Source of the DNA: Lachnospiraceae bacterium
GTDB taxonomy: Bacteria; Bacillota_A; Clostridia; Lachnospirales; Lachnospiraceae
Direction: 5' to 3'
Length of the DNA: 64,000 nucleotides
NCBI GenBank assembly: GCA_017516285.1
Contig: JAFXDD010000009.1
Span: 1-64,000, forward strand
A program made the translations under genes and the position numbers. Numbering within the stretch: the stretch's first letter is position 1; every line of letters starts with the position of its first letter. Below, piece after piece: positions 8,910 to 16,642 of the stretch. Under the pieces are notes generated by a model. That model worked only from the letters and a program-made list of their open reading frames with translations. It did no database searches and was not told where the DNA came from.

Positions 8910-9627
8910 AATATTCCGGCCATCCTTCCAGATTTTGATTCTGTATTGCTGTAAACATACGCTCCTTAACACCGGGATTTTCCTGGTTCAACTTTGCAAG
9001 CAGCTGTTTGATATATTCACGCTTAGTATAGCCGTCCACCGGACAAGGGCTCTTTGCAACCGGCAGCTGATATTTATTGACAAAGCCGATAACATCAACC
9101 TCTTTCATATACATAAGCGGACGGATAACCGTTACATCCATGCGGTCCAGGTATGTAACAGGAGAGAAGGTATGGATACGGCCTTCGTAAATAAGGGACA
9201 TTAAAAAGGTCTCGATAATATCATCCTTGTGATGTGCATATGCGATTTTGTTACAGCCTACAGCCTTCATGGCTTCGTTTAAAGCACCTTTACGCATCTT
9301 GGCACAAAGAGAGCAGGGATTGGTTTCCTTTCGCTGCTCAAAAATAATTTCAGCAATTTCTGTCTTGATAACAGTGTATGGAACATCTAATTCCTCACAC
9401 AAGGCCTTTATTTGGTCGAAATTTTGATTTCCAAAGCCCAAGTCGACTGTAACGGCATGGATATCAAAAGACTCCGGATAGAAGCGTTTCAGGCCGTGCA
9501 ACGCATATAGAAGAGTGAGAGAATCTTTTCCACCGGAAATACCGATGGCAATTTTGTCGCCTGCCTGTATCATATGATAATCGTCGATTGCACGACGTGT
9601 TAAGCTAAGCACCTGTTGTAATTTCAT
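8896..9627 (-). CDS. ttcA: tRNA 2-thiocytidine synthetase family (TtcA-like PP-loop ATPase)
   Basis: Activates C32 of certain tRNAs with ATP and inserts sulfur to make 2-thiocytidine. The PP-loop SGGKDS is at residues 31-36. The CxxC pair Cys105/Cys108 (NPCSLCAKMRKG) and a later Cys195 (SPCPVDGY) match the three cysteines that hold the [4Fe-4S] cluster in TtcA. The 243-residue length and the HHKDDIIETF segment near 132-141 agree with this group rather than TilS, which lacks the cysteines and has extra C-terminal domains. A strong promoter lies upstream on the minus strand (9670-9698). Its short leader holds one copy of a 15-base sequence found twice more near the DUF2726 gene. Confidence 0.87.
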   Translation of the reverse strand: MKLQQVLSLTRRAIDDYHMIQAGDKIAIGISGGKDSLTLLYALHGLKRFYPESFDIHAVTVDLGFGNQNFDQIKALCEELDVPYTVIKTEIAEIIFEQRKETNPCSLCAKMRKGALNEAMKAVGCNKIAYAHHKDDIIETFLMSLIYEGRIHTFSPVTYLDRMDVTVIRPLMYMKEVDVIGFVNKYQLPVAKSPCPVDGYTKREYIKQLLAKLNQENPGVKERMFTAIQNQNLEGWPEYYGRK

Positions 9628-9646
9628 AAAACTGACCTCATAAATA

Positions 9647-9661
9647 TTTAACGAATAGTTG
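9647..9661 (-). repeat. CAACTATTCGTTAAA repeat, copy 1 (ttcA leader)
   Basis: On the minus strand this reads CAACTATTCGTTAAA. It begins within a few bases of the predicted ttcA transcription start and ends 19 bases before the start codon. The same 15 bases recur at 11071 and 11672 on the plus strand. Confidence 0.8.
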
Positions 9662-9669
9662 TTTTGCTT

Positions 9670-9698
9670 AGTATACTATATTTTCAGGTATTTTCCAA
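9670..9698 (-). promoter_or_regulatory. Sigma-A promoter of ttcA and the recombinase
   Basis: On the minus strand: TTGGAA (9693-9698), a 17-base spacer and TATACT (9670-9675). Confidence 0.72.
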
Positions 9699-9798
9699 TA
9701 TATTTTATGAAAATTTTAGCAATTACTTGTTTATATTCGTGTCTTTTAGTGATATAATTAATTAAATAAAGAAATTACTTTTAAAGGACTTTTACAAT

Positions 9799-11067
9799 AT
9801 GGAACGCAAAAATTCACAGGATAACACACCAAAAAACCGATATTTTTTAATGGGTCTTACCATTTTTCTGGCAGGAGCAGCATTAATCGGTGTTTATTAT
9901 ATTTTATTTCATAGTGCCAGACTTGCCGGCATGTTTCAATTTCTATCCGGTATATTAATGCCTGTTATATACGGATTTGTACTGGCATATATACTGATAC
10001 CTGCCTTGAATTTCTTTGAAACGAAAGCAGTAGTACCGTTATTTAAAAAGCTGAAAGCTGATACAGATGCGCAGAAGAGCAGAATTCGTGCCGTTTCTGT
10101 TACCATTACGGCCTGCGTCAGTATTTTTGTGGTGTATATTTTTATTTATATGTTTGTGGCCCAGATTGTACCAAGTATTCAGGAAATTGTAGAAAACTTT
10201 GATACATATGCAAACAATGCCGTGGCATATATCAATCAGCTCTTTGAGGACAATCCAAATTTTCGTGAATTTTTTAACAATACAATAGAAAAGTATTCAA
10301 ACGAGATGGACGGCTGGTTGAATAATACCCTTATTCCACAGCTTACAAATATCGTAAAAAGTGTTTCATTAAGTGTTCTCAATGTATTAGCCTTTTTGTG
10401 GGATTTTATCATTGGATTTATCCTTTCTATTTATATTTTAAATTCAAAGGATATTTTTGCAGGTCAGGCAAAAAAAATCACCTACAGCCTGTTTTCTAAG
10501 GAAACCGCAAATGGACTTTTACAAGATGTACGCTTTGTACACAAAACTTTTACCGGTTTTTTGTCCGGTAAGGTAATCGATTCCTTTATTATTGGCTTGA
10601 TTTGCTTTGTAGGCACATCAATTTTAAAGACACCTTATGCAGCTTTAGTAAGTGTTATAATCGGTGTTACCAATGTAATTCCTTTTTTTGGACCGTTTTT
10701 AGGTGCAATTCCATGTTGTGTACTGATTTTGGTTGTTACACCGACACAACCGTTAAATATGATTTATTTTGCAATTTTTATCCTGTTGCTCCAGCAATTT
10801 GACGGCAATATATTAGGTCCAAAGATTTTAGGCGATTCCACCGGTCTTGGCAGCTTCTGGGTTATTTTTGCAATCACTATTTTCGGCGGTCTTTTAGGCG
10901 TACCCGGCATGATTATCGGCGTACCTACTTTTGCAGTTATTTTTGCAATGGTTAGGCGCTACGTTGATAAACGATTAAAGCAAAAAGGCTTGCCAACATT
11001 ACGCGATGATTATTTAAATCTCTCTGAAGTTGATGAACATAATCGGATTGTTGAAACGAGTGAATAG
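9799..11067 (+). CDS. AI-2E family transporter (PerM/UPF0118)
   Basis: An integral membrane protein of 422 residues. Hydrophobic helices lie at about 17-35 and 45-70, then near 110-135, with four to five more from 195 to 385. A soluble amphipathic stretch sits between the third and fourth helices, as is typical. The conserved C-terminal motifs are visible: TNVIPFFGPFLGAIP and QQFDGNILGPKILGDSTGLGS, split here by their variable loop. Family members have been linked to autoinducer-2 export or to Na+/H+ antiport, and the substrate here is unknown. AAAGGA lies upstream of the ATG, and a TATAAT at 9753-9758 without a clear -35 may be its promoter. The gene is divergent from ttcA. Confidence 0.9.
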   Translation: MERKNSQDNTPKNRYFLMGLTIFLAGAALIGVYYILFHSARLAGMFQFLSGILMPVIYGFVLAYILIPALNFFETKAVVPLFKKLKADTDAQKSRIRAVSVTITACVSIFVVYIFIYMFVAQIVPSIQEIVENFDTYANNAVAYINQLFEDNPNFREFFNNTIEKYSNEMDGWLNNTLIPQLTNIVKSVSLSVLNVLAFLWDFIIGFILSIYILNSKDIFAGQAKKITYSLFSKETANGLLQDVRFVHKTFTGFLSGKVIDSFIIGLICFVGTSILKTPYAALVSVIIGVTNVIPFFGPFLGAIPCCVLILVVTPTQPLNMIYFAIFILLLQQFDGNILGPKILGDSTGLGSFWVIFAITIFGGLLGVPGMIIGVPTFAVIFAMVRRYVDKRLKQKGLPTLRDDYLNLSEVDEHNRIVETSE

Positions 11068-11070
11068 GCG

Positions 11071-11085
11071 CAACTATTCGTTAAA
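11071..11085 (+). repeat. CAACTATTCGTTAAA repeat, copy 2 (upstream of DUF2726 gene)
   Basis: Starts three bases after the permease stop codon and ends 33 bases before the DUF2726 start. It is identical over 16 bases, including the next G, to copy 3 at 11672, in the same orientation. Confidence 0.8.
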
Positions 11086-11118
11086 GGTGATATATTTTTT
11101 GAGAAAGAGGTAAATGAA

Positions 11119-11649
11119 TTGGAAATCATCTTAATAATAATCATAGTAATACTTGCATATCTCGTTTATAATGCTAAAACGGAAGCTAAATCTAATCCTG
11201 AGAACACAACACCCAAACCAGAACGTTTAGAGCAAGCATTGCCGTATCAAAAGAAACATTTGTTCACAAAAACGGAATATAAATTTTACATGTACTTAAA
11301 AAGTATAGCTGCTGAAGAAAAACTGACATTGTTTGCCAAAGTAAGACTGGAAGACTTTATTGAAACAACTAGCACAGATAACAAGATGAAGTACCGGGGA
11401 TACATAAGGTCCAGGCATATCGATTTTTTGGTATGTGACGATAAACTGAATATTCTCTGTGCCATTGAATTAGACGGTCCAAGTCATTACAATAAAAAAA
11501 GCCAGGAAATAGATACATTTAAAAATAAACTATTTGAAACGATAAAAATACCATTGTACAGGGTTAAAACAGATAGTGATTATAATGCTGTTATTGAAAA
11601 TATAATCAAATCCATTAAAACAACAAATCCTGAAGGTCAGGATAACTAA
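11119..11649 (+). CDS. DUF2726 protein with restriction-endonuclease-like fold, membrane-anchored
   Basis: A 176-residue protein. Residues 1-17 are a hydrophobic anchor (EIILIIIIVILAYLVY) and the rest is a DUF2726 domain. DUF2726 is related to the Vsr/very-short-patch and restriction endonuclease fold; the core HIDFLVCDD followed by IELDGPSH and a later lysine-bearing helix (DTFKNKLFE) matches the D-x(n)-E-x-D arrangement. Its biological role is not established. The start is TTG at 11119, chosen because AGAGG lies 8 bases upstream; the only nearby ATG (11114) is in a frame that closes after six codons. The gene is bracketed by direct 16-base repeats at 11071 and 11672, which may mean it was acquired as a unit. 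Confidence 0.78.
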   Translation: MEIILIIIIVILAYLVYNAKTEAKSNPENTTPKPERLEQALPYQKKHLFTKTEYKFYMYLKSIAAEEKLTLFAKVRLEDFIETTSTDNKMKYRGYIRSRHIDFLVCDDKLNILCAIELDGPSHYNKKSQEIDTFKNKLFETIKIPLYRVKTDSDYNAVIENIIKSIKTTNPEGQDN

Positions 11650-11671
11650 GAGATATCCGAAAAAAAGACAT

Positions 11672-11706
11672 CAACTATTCGTTAAAGCGAGATTTTGCGA
11701 ATAGTT
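11672..11706 (+). repeat. CAACTATTCGTTAAA repeat, copy 3, within a hairpin
   Basis: The repeat (11672-11686) begins 22 bases after the DUF2726 stop. Its AACTATTCG (11673-11681) pairs with CGAATAGTT (11698-11706), giving a 9-bp stem with a 16-base loop. No T run follows, so this is not a classical terminator. Confidence 0.75.
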
Positions 11707-11744
11707 TAATGGCTCTCTTTTCATTATTTTACGATATAAACATA

Positions 11745-11793
11745 AAAACAACGAGTCATCATTTGATTGAAAATGAAAAGACCCGTTGTTTTT
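11745..11793. terminator. Bidirectional terminator between DUF2726 and XRE genes
   Basis: AAAACAACGAGTC (11745-11757) pairs with GACCCGTTGTTTT (11780-11792) with one mismatch. Runs of five T follow in both directions, which suits the convergent genes on each side. Confidence 0.82.
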
Positions 11794-11811
11794 CAAGTTA
11801 TTATAAATATT

Positions 11812-13401
11812 TTAATCCGTTACAACCTCAATTTCCACAGAATATGCTCCAAAATATTCCAAAAGTTCCTGTACAGAACCGGCGGACAATTCATCATAAA
11901 GCAAGAAGTTGCCGGATGCAGTTACCGTGTTGTTTTCGCCAGGTGTGAAAGCTACAGCTACAGGTACAGCATCGCTAAAAGTATAAAGATAAATCATTTC
12001 TTCCTGTAGTTCGTTGCTGACAAAAGTCTTTCCCGTAGCACATACACTTGTGGCCGCAAGAGCTGTCACACCGCTTCGGCTGTTAATTCCTGTAATGATG
12101 GAGTTTATAACCCTGCCTTTTAAATTATTGATAAGTGTATCGGAAGCATTTTCCAGATCCAACATGTCGCTTGTTTTCAGTACATTATCCATATCAAATG
12201 TAATTTTGTAAACGGTCTGAGGTGTTGTATAATCACCTTCACCAATGTTTTTTATAGTAGCTATAATATCAGCACTACTACTGAAGGCTTGTATATATTC
12301 CTCTGAATGGGTAATTTCCTCCAGCATGGCCACAATATCCAGTCCATGATCGTAAATGGATTTATCCCGAGTTGTAATTTCATTCATTATAGAATGATTG
12401 CCTTCATCTGACGATATTTCATTCTGTGTTATGTTGAAGTTTGCAACCAAATTGATAAAAATTGATAAAACAACAATACCTATGTATGCTATTGATGTAA
12501 CCTGGAAACGGTATCTTGCAAAAGTCGCTACCAATGCTACTACCACACCTACTTTTACCCAGTCTATAAGTCCGAATATTATGGTGTGAACACTCTCCAG
12601 GCTGATGATATGCGCTAAATAATAACTATAATATGCAGAAGTTGGCAACACTATCTGTAAAAGTTTAATGATTACAGCAATACCGATTCCTATAATTAAC
12701 AGATTTCTTGTTTTACGTGTCATTTCCAAAGGCTTGTTTTTGAAACGAAGGACTGTAAGTAAGGTAAGTACAGCCAGAATGATGTAATGCGTCCAACCAA
12801 TTATTAGATGCAAGGTAGCAGAATTATCGGATAATGTATAATAATAAGTGTGATAAATGATGCTTTTATTTACACCTGTTGCCATTCTTAAGTACATATC
12901 AAGCATGAAATATATTGCCCAGGCACACCATAGCCCTACATTTTGTTTGAAGATAAAGCAAATAATCCCGCACACAATAAATGGTACGGCAAAAAAGAAA
13001 CCAACACCAATGCCTGCCAGCATAGTAAACACTAATATAATTAGAAACGCCATGCAAAGCAAAATGGTACCTGCAATTTTTCGGCCGGGGAAACCTGTAT
13101 TTGAGGCTTTTCGAGAAGCATCCTCCTGATAAGTTGACTGTGCTGTTTGCACGGAATTTTCAGGCTGAGTTTTCTTATTAATATTTACTGAATTCTCTAC
13201 CCCAGCCTCACCTTTTACCAGTTCATCTATAGAAACTTCAAAAATCTCACAAAGCTTAACAATCTTGTCCAGATCCGGAATAGCACTATTATTCTCCCAC
13301 TTAGAAACTGATTGACGGGATACATCCAGCATTTCAGCCAAGTCACCCTGAGACAGATTTTTGTTTGTACGATATTTATATATTCTTTCGCCTATGTTCA
13401 T
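11812..13401 (-). CDS. Membrane-bound XRE-family regulator with large C-terminal domain
   Basis: A 529-residue fusion not assigned to a characterised family. Residues 1-65 are a Cro/C1-type helix-turn-helix (NLSQGDLAEMLDVSRQSVSKWEN). A polar linker follows, then about seven hydrophobic helices from roughly 110 to 340. A 190-residue C-terminal domain without recognisable motifs is predicted to lie outside the membrane. The design suggests a regulator held at the membrane that senses an external signal. The ATG at 13401 is set by GGAGG 7 bases upstream; the longer upstream frame runs through the promoter and is rejected. A minus-strand promoter at 13435-13463 is wrapped by an inverted repeat, and a GCAAC-N5-GTTGC motif lies about 80 bases upstream. 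Confidence 0.82.
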   Translation of the reverse strand: MNIGERIYKYRTNKNLSQGDLAEMLDVSRQSVSKWENNSAIPDLDKIVKLCEIFEVSIDELVKGEAGVENSVNINKKTQPENSVQTAQSTYQEDASRKASNTGFPGRKIAGTILLCMAFLIILVFTMLAGIGVGFFFAVPFIVCGIICFIFKQNVGLWCAWAIYFMLDMYLRMATGVNKSIIYHTYYYTLSDNSATLHLIIGWTHYIILAVLTLLTVLRFKNKPLEMTRKTRNLLIIGIGIAVIIKLLQIVLPTSAYYSYYLAHIISLESVHTIIFGLIDWVKVGVVVALVATFARYRFQVTSIAYIGIVVLSIFINLVANFNITQNEISSDEGNHSIMNEITTRDKSIYDHGLDIVAMLEEITHSEEYIQAFSSSADIIATIKNIGEGDYTTPQTVYKITFDMDNVLKTSDMLDLENASDTLINNLKGRVINSIITGINSRSGVTALAATSVCATGKTFVSNELQEEMIYLYTFSDAVPVAVAFTPGENNTVTASGNFLLYDELSAGSVQELLEYFGAYSVEIEVVTD

Positions 13402-13407
13402 AAAAAG

Positions 13408-13453
13408 ACCTCCAAGTTTAATTACGTTAAGTAAATTATAACTTTTGGAGGTC
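13408..13453. promoter_or_regulatory. Inverted repeat around the XRE gene promoter and RBS
   Basis: GACCTCCAA (13408-13416) and TTGGAGGTC (13445-13453) are perfect 9-bp inverted arms. One arm contains the ribosome-binding site and the other lies in the promoter spacer. Because transcription should start near 13428, the two arms are not both in the mRNA, which favours a DNA operator for autoregulation. The function is inferred. Confidence 0.5.
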
Positions 13454-13463
13454 AAAATGTCTA
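13435..13463 (-). promoter_or_regulatory. Promoter of the membrane-bound XRE gene
   Basis: On the minus strand: TAGACA (13458-13463), a 17-base spacer and TATAAT (13435-13440). Confidence 0.6.
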
Positions 13464-13478
13464 TCAATGCGGCTTTAA

Positions 13479-13500
13479 AATTTAGCAACTGACGGTTGCA
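13479..13500. repeat. GCAAC-N5-GTTGC motif, copy C
   Basis: GCAAC (13485-13489) and GTTGC (13495-13499) are separated by TGACG and preceded by AATTTA, as in copies A (19182) and B (20977). It lies between the formyl-THF cyclo-ligase stop and the XRE gene promoter, about 80 bases upstream of the XRE start codon. Confidence 0.65.
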
Positions 13501-13514
13501 TAACTATATTTCGC

Positions 13515-14093
13515 TTAAAAATCACAAGGTTTATAAGTTTTTGCTTCCGTAAAAATCATATCCATTTCTTTATCCCATGACTCTCTTGGCACGCATTCCG
13601 TCTTCTGTACCTCAAACGCCACAGCCGCCACGCTGGCATTCGTACATTTTTCAAGATATCTGTCGTAAAAGCCCTTTCCCATGCCCATGCGTCCACCCTG
13701 TTCGTCAAAAACAGTACACGGGCAAATGACCATATTAATCTCTTCAGGATTTATCTGTATAGAATGTTCACGAACAGGCTCCTCAATACCTTTATATCCG
13801 CTCTTCCAGGCCGAACTGTCACTCGGAAACAAGGCAATCATTTCTTTGTCATTGATACAAAGTGGATAAACCAGCCGTTTATTTAATCCCTCTGCTGTTC
13901 TCTCTAATTCTTCAAGGCGGACTTCTCCTCTCGTTGCACGGTAAATCATAATCGTTTTGGCTTTCTGAAATTCCTTAGAGGCAACAATTCGTTCCACTAT
14001 TTGCCCTGACAATGCTTCTCTTTCATCTGGGGACAGTTTGTCACGAGCTTGAATTTTGGATTTTCTTAATTGTTTTCTATCTTCTATTGTCAT
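13515..14093 (-). CDS. 5-formyltetrahydrofolate cyclo-ligase family protein
   Basis: Converts 5-formyltetrahydrofolate to 5,10-methenyltetrahydrofolate with ATP, recovering a storage form of folate. The length of 192 residues is normal. Conserved features are the N-terminal RKSKIQARDKLSPDE helix, VICPCTVFDEQGGRMGMGKG and the following FYDRYL, near residues 121-145, which forms the ATP and folate site. The ATG overlaps the stop of the TPR-DUF4037 gene by four bases (ATGA), so the two are translationally coupled. No functional link between them is known. Confidence 0.93.
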   Translation of the reverse strand: MTIEDRKQLRKSKIQARDKLSPDEREALSGQIVERIVASKEFQKAKTIMIYRATRGEVRLEELERTAEGLNKRLVYPLCINDKEMIALFPSDSSAWKSGYKGIEEPVREHSIQINPEEINMVICPCTVFDEQGGRMGMGKGFYDRYLEKCTNASVAAVAFEVQKTECVPRESWDKEMDMIFTEAKTYKPCDF

Positions 14094-16561
14094 GCTCGTT
14101 CCTCTGCATCCTCTAATGATTTATACCCATACAACAAAGCAGTATTTTCCATAATCATCTGTGCCAGATTTTGTTCGGTTTTTGCTAATTCTACCACAAA
14201 GGCTCCGTACTGTTTTAACGTCTCATGACTGTACGTGCACAATTCACCGCGCAAATATGTCTCATAAGAAGTGTTAAAGGCAGTGTCCTCGCTGGTGTGA
14301 ATGGAACGGCTGTTGGAGGCCATGTGAGGATATTTTGCTGCAAACTGCTCCATCCATGACACCTGCAGCGTCACAATCCGCTCAATAATACTTTCCTGCG
14401 TATCGGTAAGTGGTGGCAGTTTATCCTGAAGCTCAGCATATGCATCTGGATCCGTTGTTTTCATCATACGGCCGTATTTTTCGGTAATCAGGTTCCAGTG
14501 CTTTGCATTTGCAGCTCTAAAGTCCTGAATAAAGTTGATAATCAGTGGCTTCGGCCATGCCAGATACTGGCTCTTTCGCATAATAGAAAAGGTACCCCAG
14601 TCGTCCTGACAGTCTGCCCTGCCGCCCTGATTTTGCACGTCATCAAAGGCTTGCCATTCTAAAGAAACAATGTAATCAACCAGTTCGTCCTTTGTATTAT
14701 TCGCCAGAGTAAATTCATCTGAAAGCGGTGCTAATTTGCGCTGTTTGGCAGATATCGCAATGTTTTTTTTGACGTTATTTTTCTGCACTGTAAGCACCTT
14801 AACCAATAATGCTTTCCCGTAAGCCTCCAAAAACAGCTCATCTTCCGGCAAATCAATTCCGTCAAACAATCCATCATTACGGCATTCCTCTACAATTAGC
14901 TTTGCAATAATTTCAATAGTACCAACTACTTTGTCAGTTACACCAGCACTATCCTCCTGCCACGCTGTTCTTCCGTCCGCAAAGTCAGCCAAAGCATTGG
15001 TCAAATCAGCCAGAACAGCCAGCTTATCTAATCCGGAAGCACTTTTTCTTAACCATTTATAATATGGTGGGAACACGTGATTGATATAGTGCACAAATTT
15101 CAACAACTCTTCCACATATTTGTAAAGCACAATCTGAGCGGTTACATAATCGCCACGTTTCATGCTGCGAGGGTAATTGTATTGGCCATATTTCCCCAGA
15201 TTTATAAGGGATTTTGCCATCTTTAACTGCCAGATTTTATCGGTAAAAACTTCATAAAAATCCTTGCGTCTGCGGCTGAATTCTCCACTGGAATCATGGA
15301 AAATGCAACCGTTTAAAATTGTAGACATAGCCTCGTCAGCAATGGACAAAATCGTTTCTTCATCCGGAATATCAGAAGCATCTTGAAAGCCTGTAAAATG
15401 CTTGAAAAAGTCGTCCATGCACCAGACGCCCAATCTGCCCGTATCATTTACAATATTTCTTCGGTAACCCATGAAAGTATCAGGCAGGCTGTCATACCAT
15501 TGCTGCAAATCTTTACCTATAAGGTTATAATCCTCATGGGTCACCCAAATGCAAAAGCCCGGACCGAAATCATGGTCCGTAGAAATATCATCATCAAACC
15601 CAAAGCATTCACTGCCTTCTCCTATCAGTCCGATAGCCATCCTTGGCACAAAGGCTTTAAAACGGTCAAATAACTCATCTTTGGCCATCTGCTCATAGAA
15701 CTGCTGTGACAGGTCTAAACCGCGAATATGAGGCTTTTGCGCGGTTTGGTGCGGCTCCTCTGTCAGAGGTATATCAAGTGATTGCTCCACCACATGTAAA
15801 TTTTCTAAAATCCGATAAAAAGCTTCACTTTTGCCGCAATGCTTCATTTGCTCAAATAAAGCTTCTAAATAACACTCCCTGGCCTCTGATAACTTCCCAA
15901 GTGCCACATAAGCCTGTCCCATGGCAGCCACTGCCGCATTATAATGAAAATCCTTCTCCTCTGACTGATTAAAAATCACAAGAGCCTGATCCAAATGCAT
16001 CATAGCCTGTTCTGTCTTACCTAATTGCAGCAAGGAAGCGCCCAGATTACTGTGGGTAATGGCAACTTTTATGATATCATTGCCCTGTGAAACGATTTCC
16101 AAGGCCTTTCCGAGGCAAGAAACTGCACGCTCGAAATCATTCATTTCTTGATATAAAAGGCTTAAATTATTATATAAAGATGCAAAGCGCTCATCATTTT
16201 CTTCCAGACTTGCTTCATAAATAGGGAAAATACCCTCATAAAACGCTAAAGACTCCTTAAGATGACCTGCAGCACGCAAAGCATTGGCCACATTCAGACA
16301 AGTAGTGGCATAAGGAAGCGTCCCCTCATAACCCAGATTTTTCATCAATTGAAGAACCTGTTCGCTGCAATCCATTGACTTTTTATATTGGCTGGTATCC
16401 CTGAAGAAACCAATCAATTCATTTAAAATCGTTATACAAGTATTATAATCCTGACAGGCATAAGCATTATCCAGCTGCTCTGTCAAATATGGCTCTACAG
16501 CCTGAATGTCCTGCTTGGCAAACAGTGCCTCTAAATGAGAAAAAATTTCCTGAATATTCAT
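14090..16561 (-). CDS. TPR protein with DUF4037 and DUF4125 domains
   Basis: An 823-residue cytoplasmic protein in three parts. Residues 1-240 are tetratricopeptide repeats (ASLYNNLSLLYQEMNDFERA, THSNLGASLLQLGKTEQA). Residues from about 285 to 600 form a DUF4037 domain whose start, GEGSECFGFDDDISTDHD (314-331), looks like a nucleotidyltransferase G-S...D-x-D centre. Residues 620-820 form DUF4125, with DDWGTFSIMRKSQYLAWP, SIHTSEDTAFNTSYETYLRG and the closing GYKSLEDAEE. No function has been assigned to these domains; adenylyl or nucleotidyl transfer is an inference from the motif. Its stop overlaps the formyl-THF cyclo-ligase start. No clear promoter was found; an A/T-rich 75-base gap with a tandem repeat separates it from the RNase gene upstream. 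Confidence 0.82.
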   Translation of the reverse strand: MNIQEIFSHLEALFAKQDIQAVEPYLTEQLDNAYACQDYNTCITILNELIGFFRDTSQYKKSMDCSEQVLQLMKNLGYEGTLPYATTCLNVANALRAAGHLKESLAFYEGIFPIYEASLEENDERFASLYNNLSLLYQEMNDFERAVSCLGKALEIVSQGNDIIKVAITHSNLGASLLQLGKTEQAMMHLDQALVIFNQSEEKDFHYNAAVAAMGQAYVALGKLSEARECYLEALFEQMKHCGKSEAFYRILENLHVVEQSLDIPLTEEPHQTAQKPHIRGLDLSQQFYEQMAKDELFDRFKAFVPRMAIGLIGEGSECFGFDDDISTDHDFGPGFCIWVTHEDYNLIGKDLQQWYDSLPDTFMGYRRNIVNDTGRLGVWCMDDFFKHFTGFQDASDIPDEETILSIADEAMSTILNGCIFHDSSGEFSRRRKDFYEVFTDKIWQLKMAKSLINLGKYGQYNYPRSMKRGDYVTAQIVLYKYVEELLKFVHYINHVFPPYYKWLRKSASGLDKLAVLADLTNALADFADGRTAWQEDSAGVTDKVVGTIEIIAKLIVEECRNDGLFDGIDLPEDELFLEAYGKALLVKVLTVQKNNVKKNIAISAKQRKLAPLSDEFTLANNTKDELVDYIVSLEWQAFDDVQNQGGRADCQDDWGTFSIMRKSQYLAWPKPLIINFIQDFRAANAKHWNLITEKYGRMMKTTDPDAYAELQDKLPPLTDTQESIIERIVTLQVSWMEQFAAKYPHMASNSRSIHTSEDTAFNTSYETYLRGELCTYSHETLKQYGAFVVELAKTEQNLAQMIMENTALLYGYKSLEDAEERA

Positions 16562-16608
16562 ATATATAATCCTTCTGAAAAATGTTTCATATTAAGTGAT
16601 GCTTATAA

Positions 16609-16642
16609 AAATTGTGTTTTCATATAAATTGTGTTTTCATAT
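16609..16642. repeat. Two perfect tandem copies of a 17-bp unit over the RNase G/E stop
   Basis: AAATTGTGTTTTCATAT occurs at 16609-16625 and again at 16626-16642, followed by a partial third unit. The second copy contains the stop codon of the RNase gene (16637-16639 on the minus strand). Confidence 0.85.

Noticed and set aside
13402..13488. N-terminal extension of the first XRE protein by 29 residues.
   Set aside because: It would run through the promoter and operator, and the ATG at 13401 has an ideal GGAGG.
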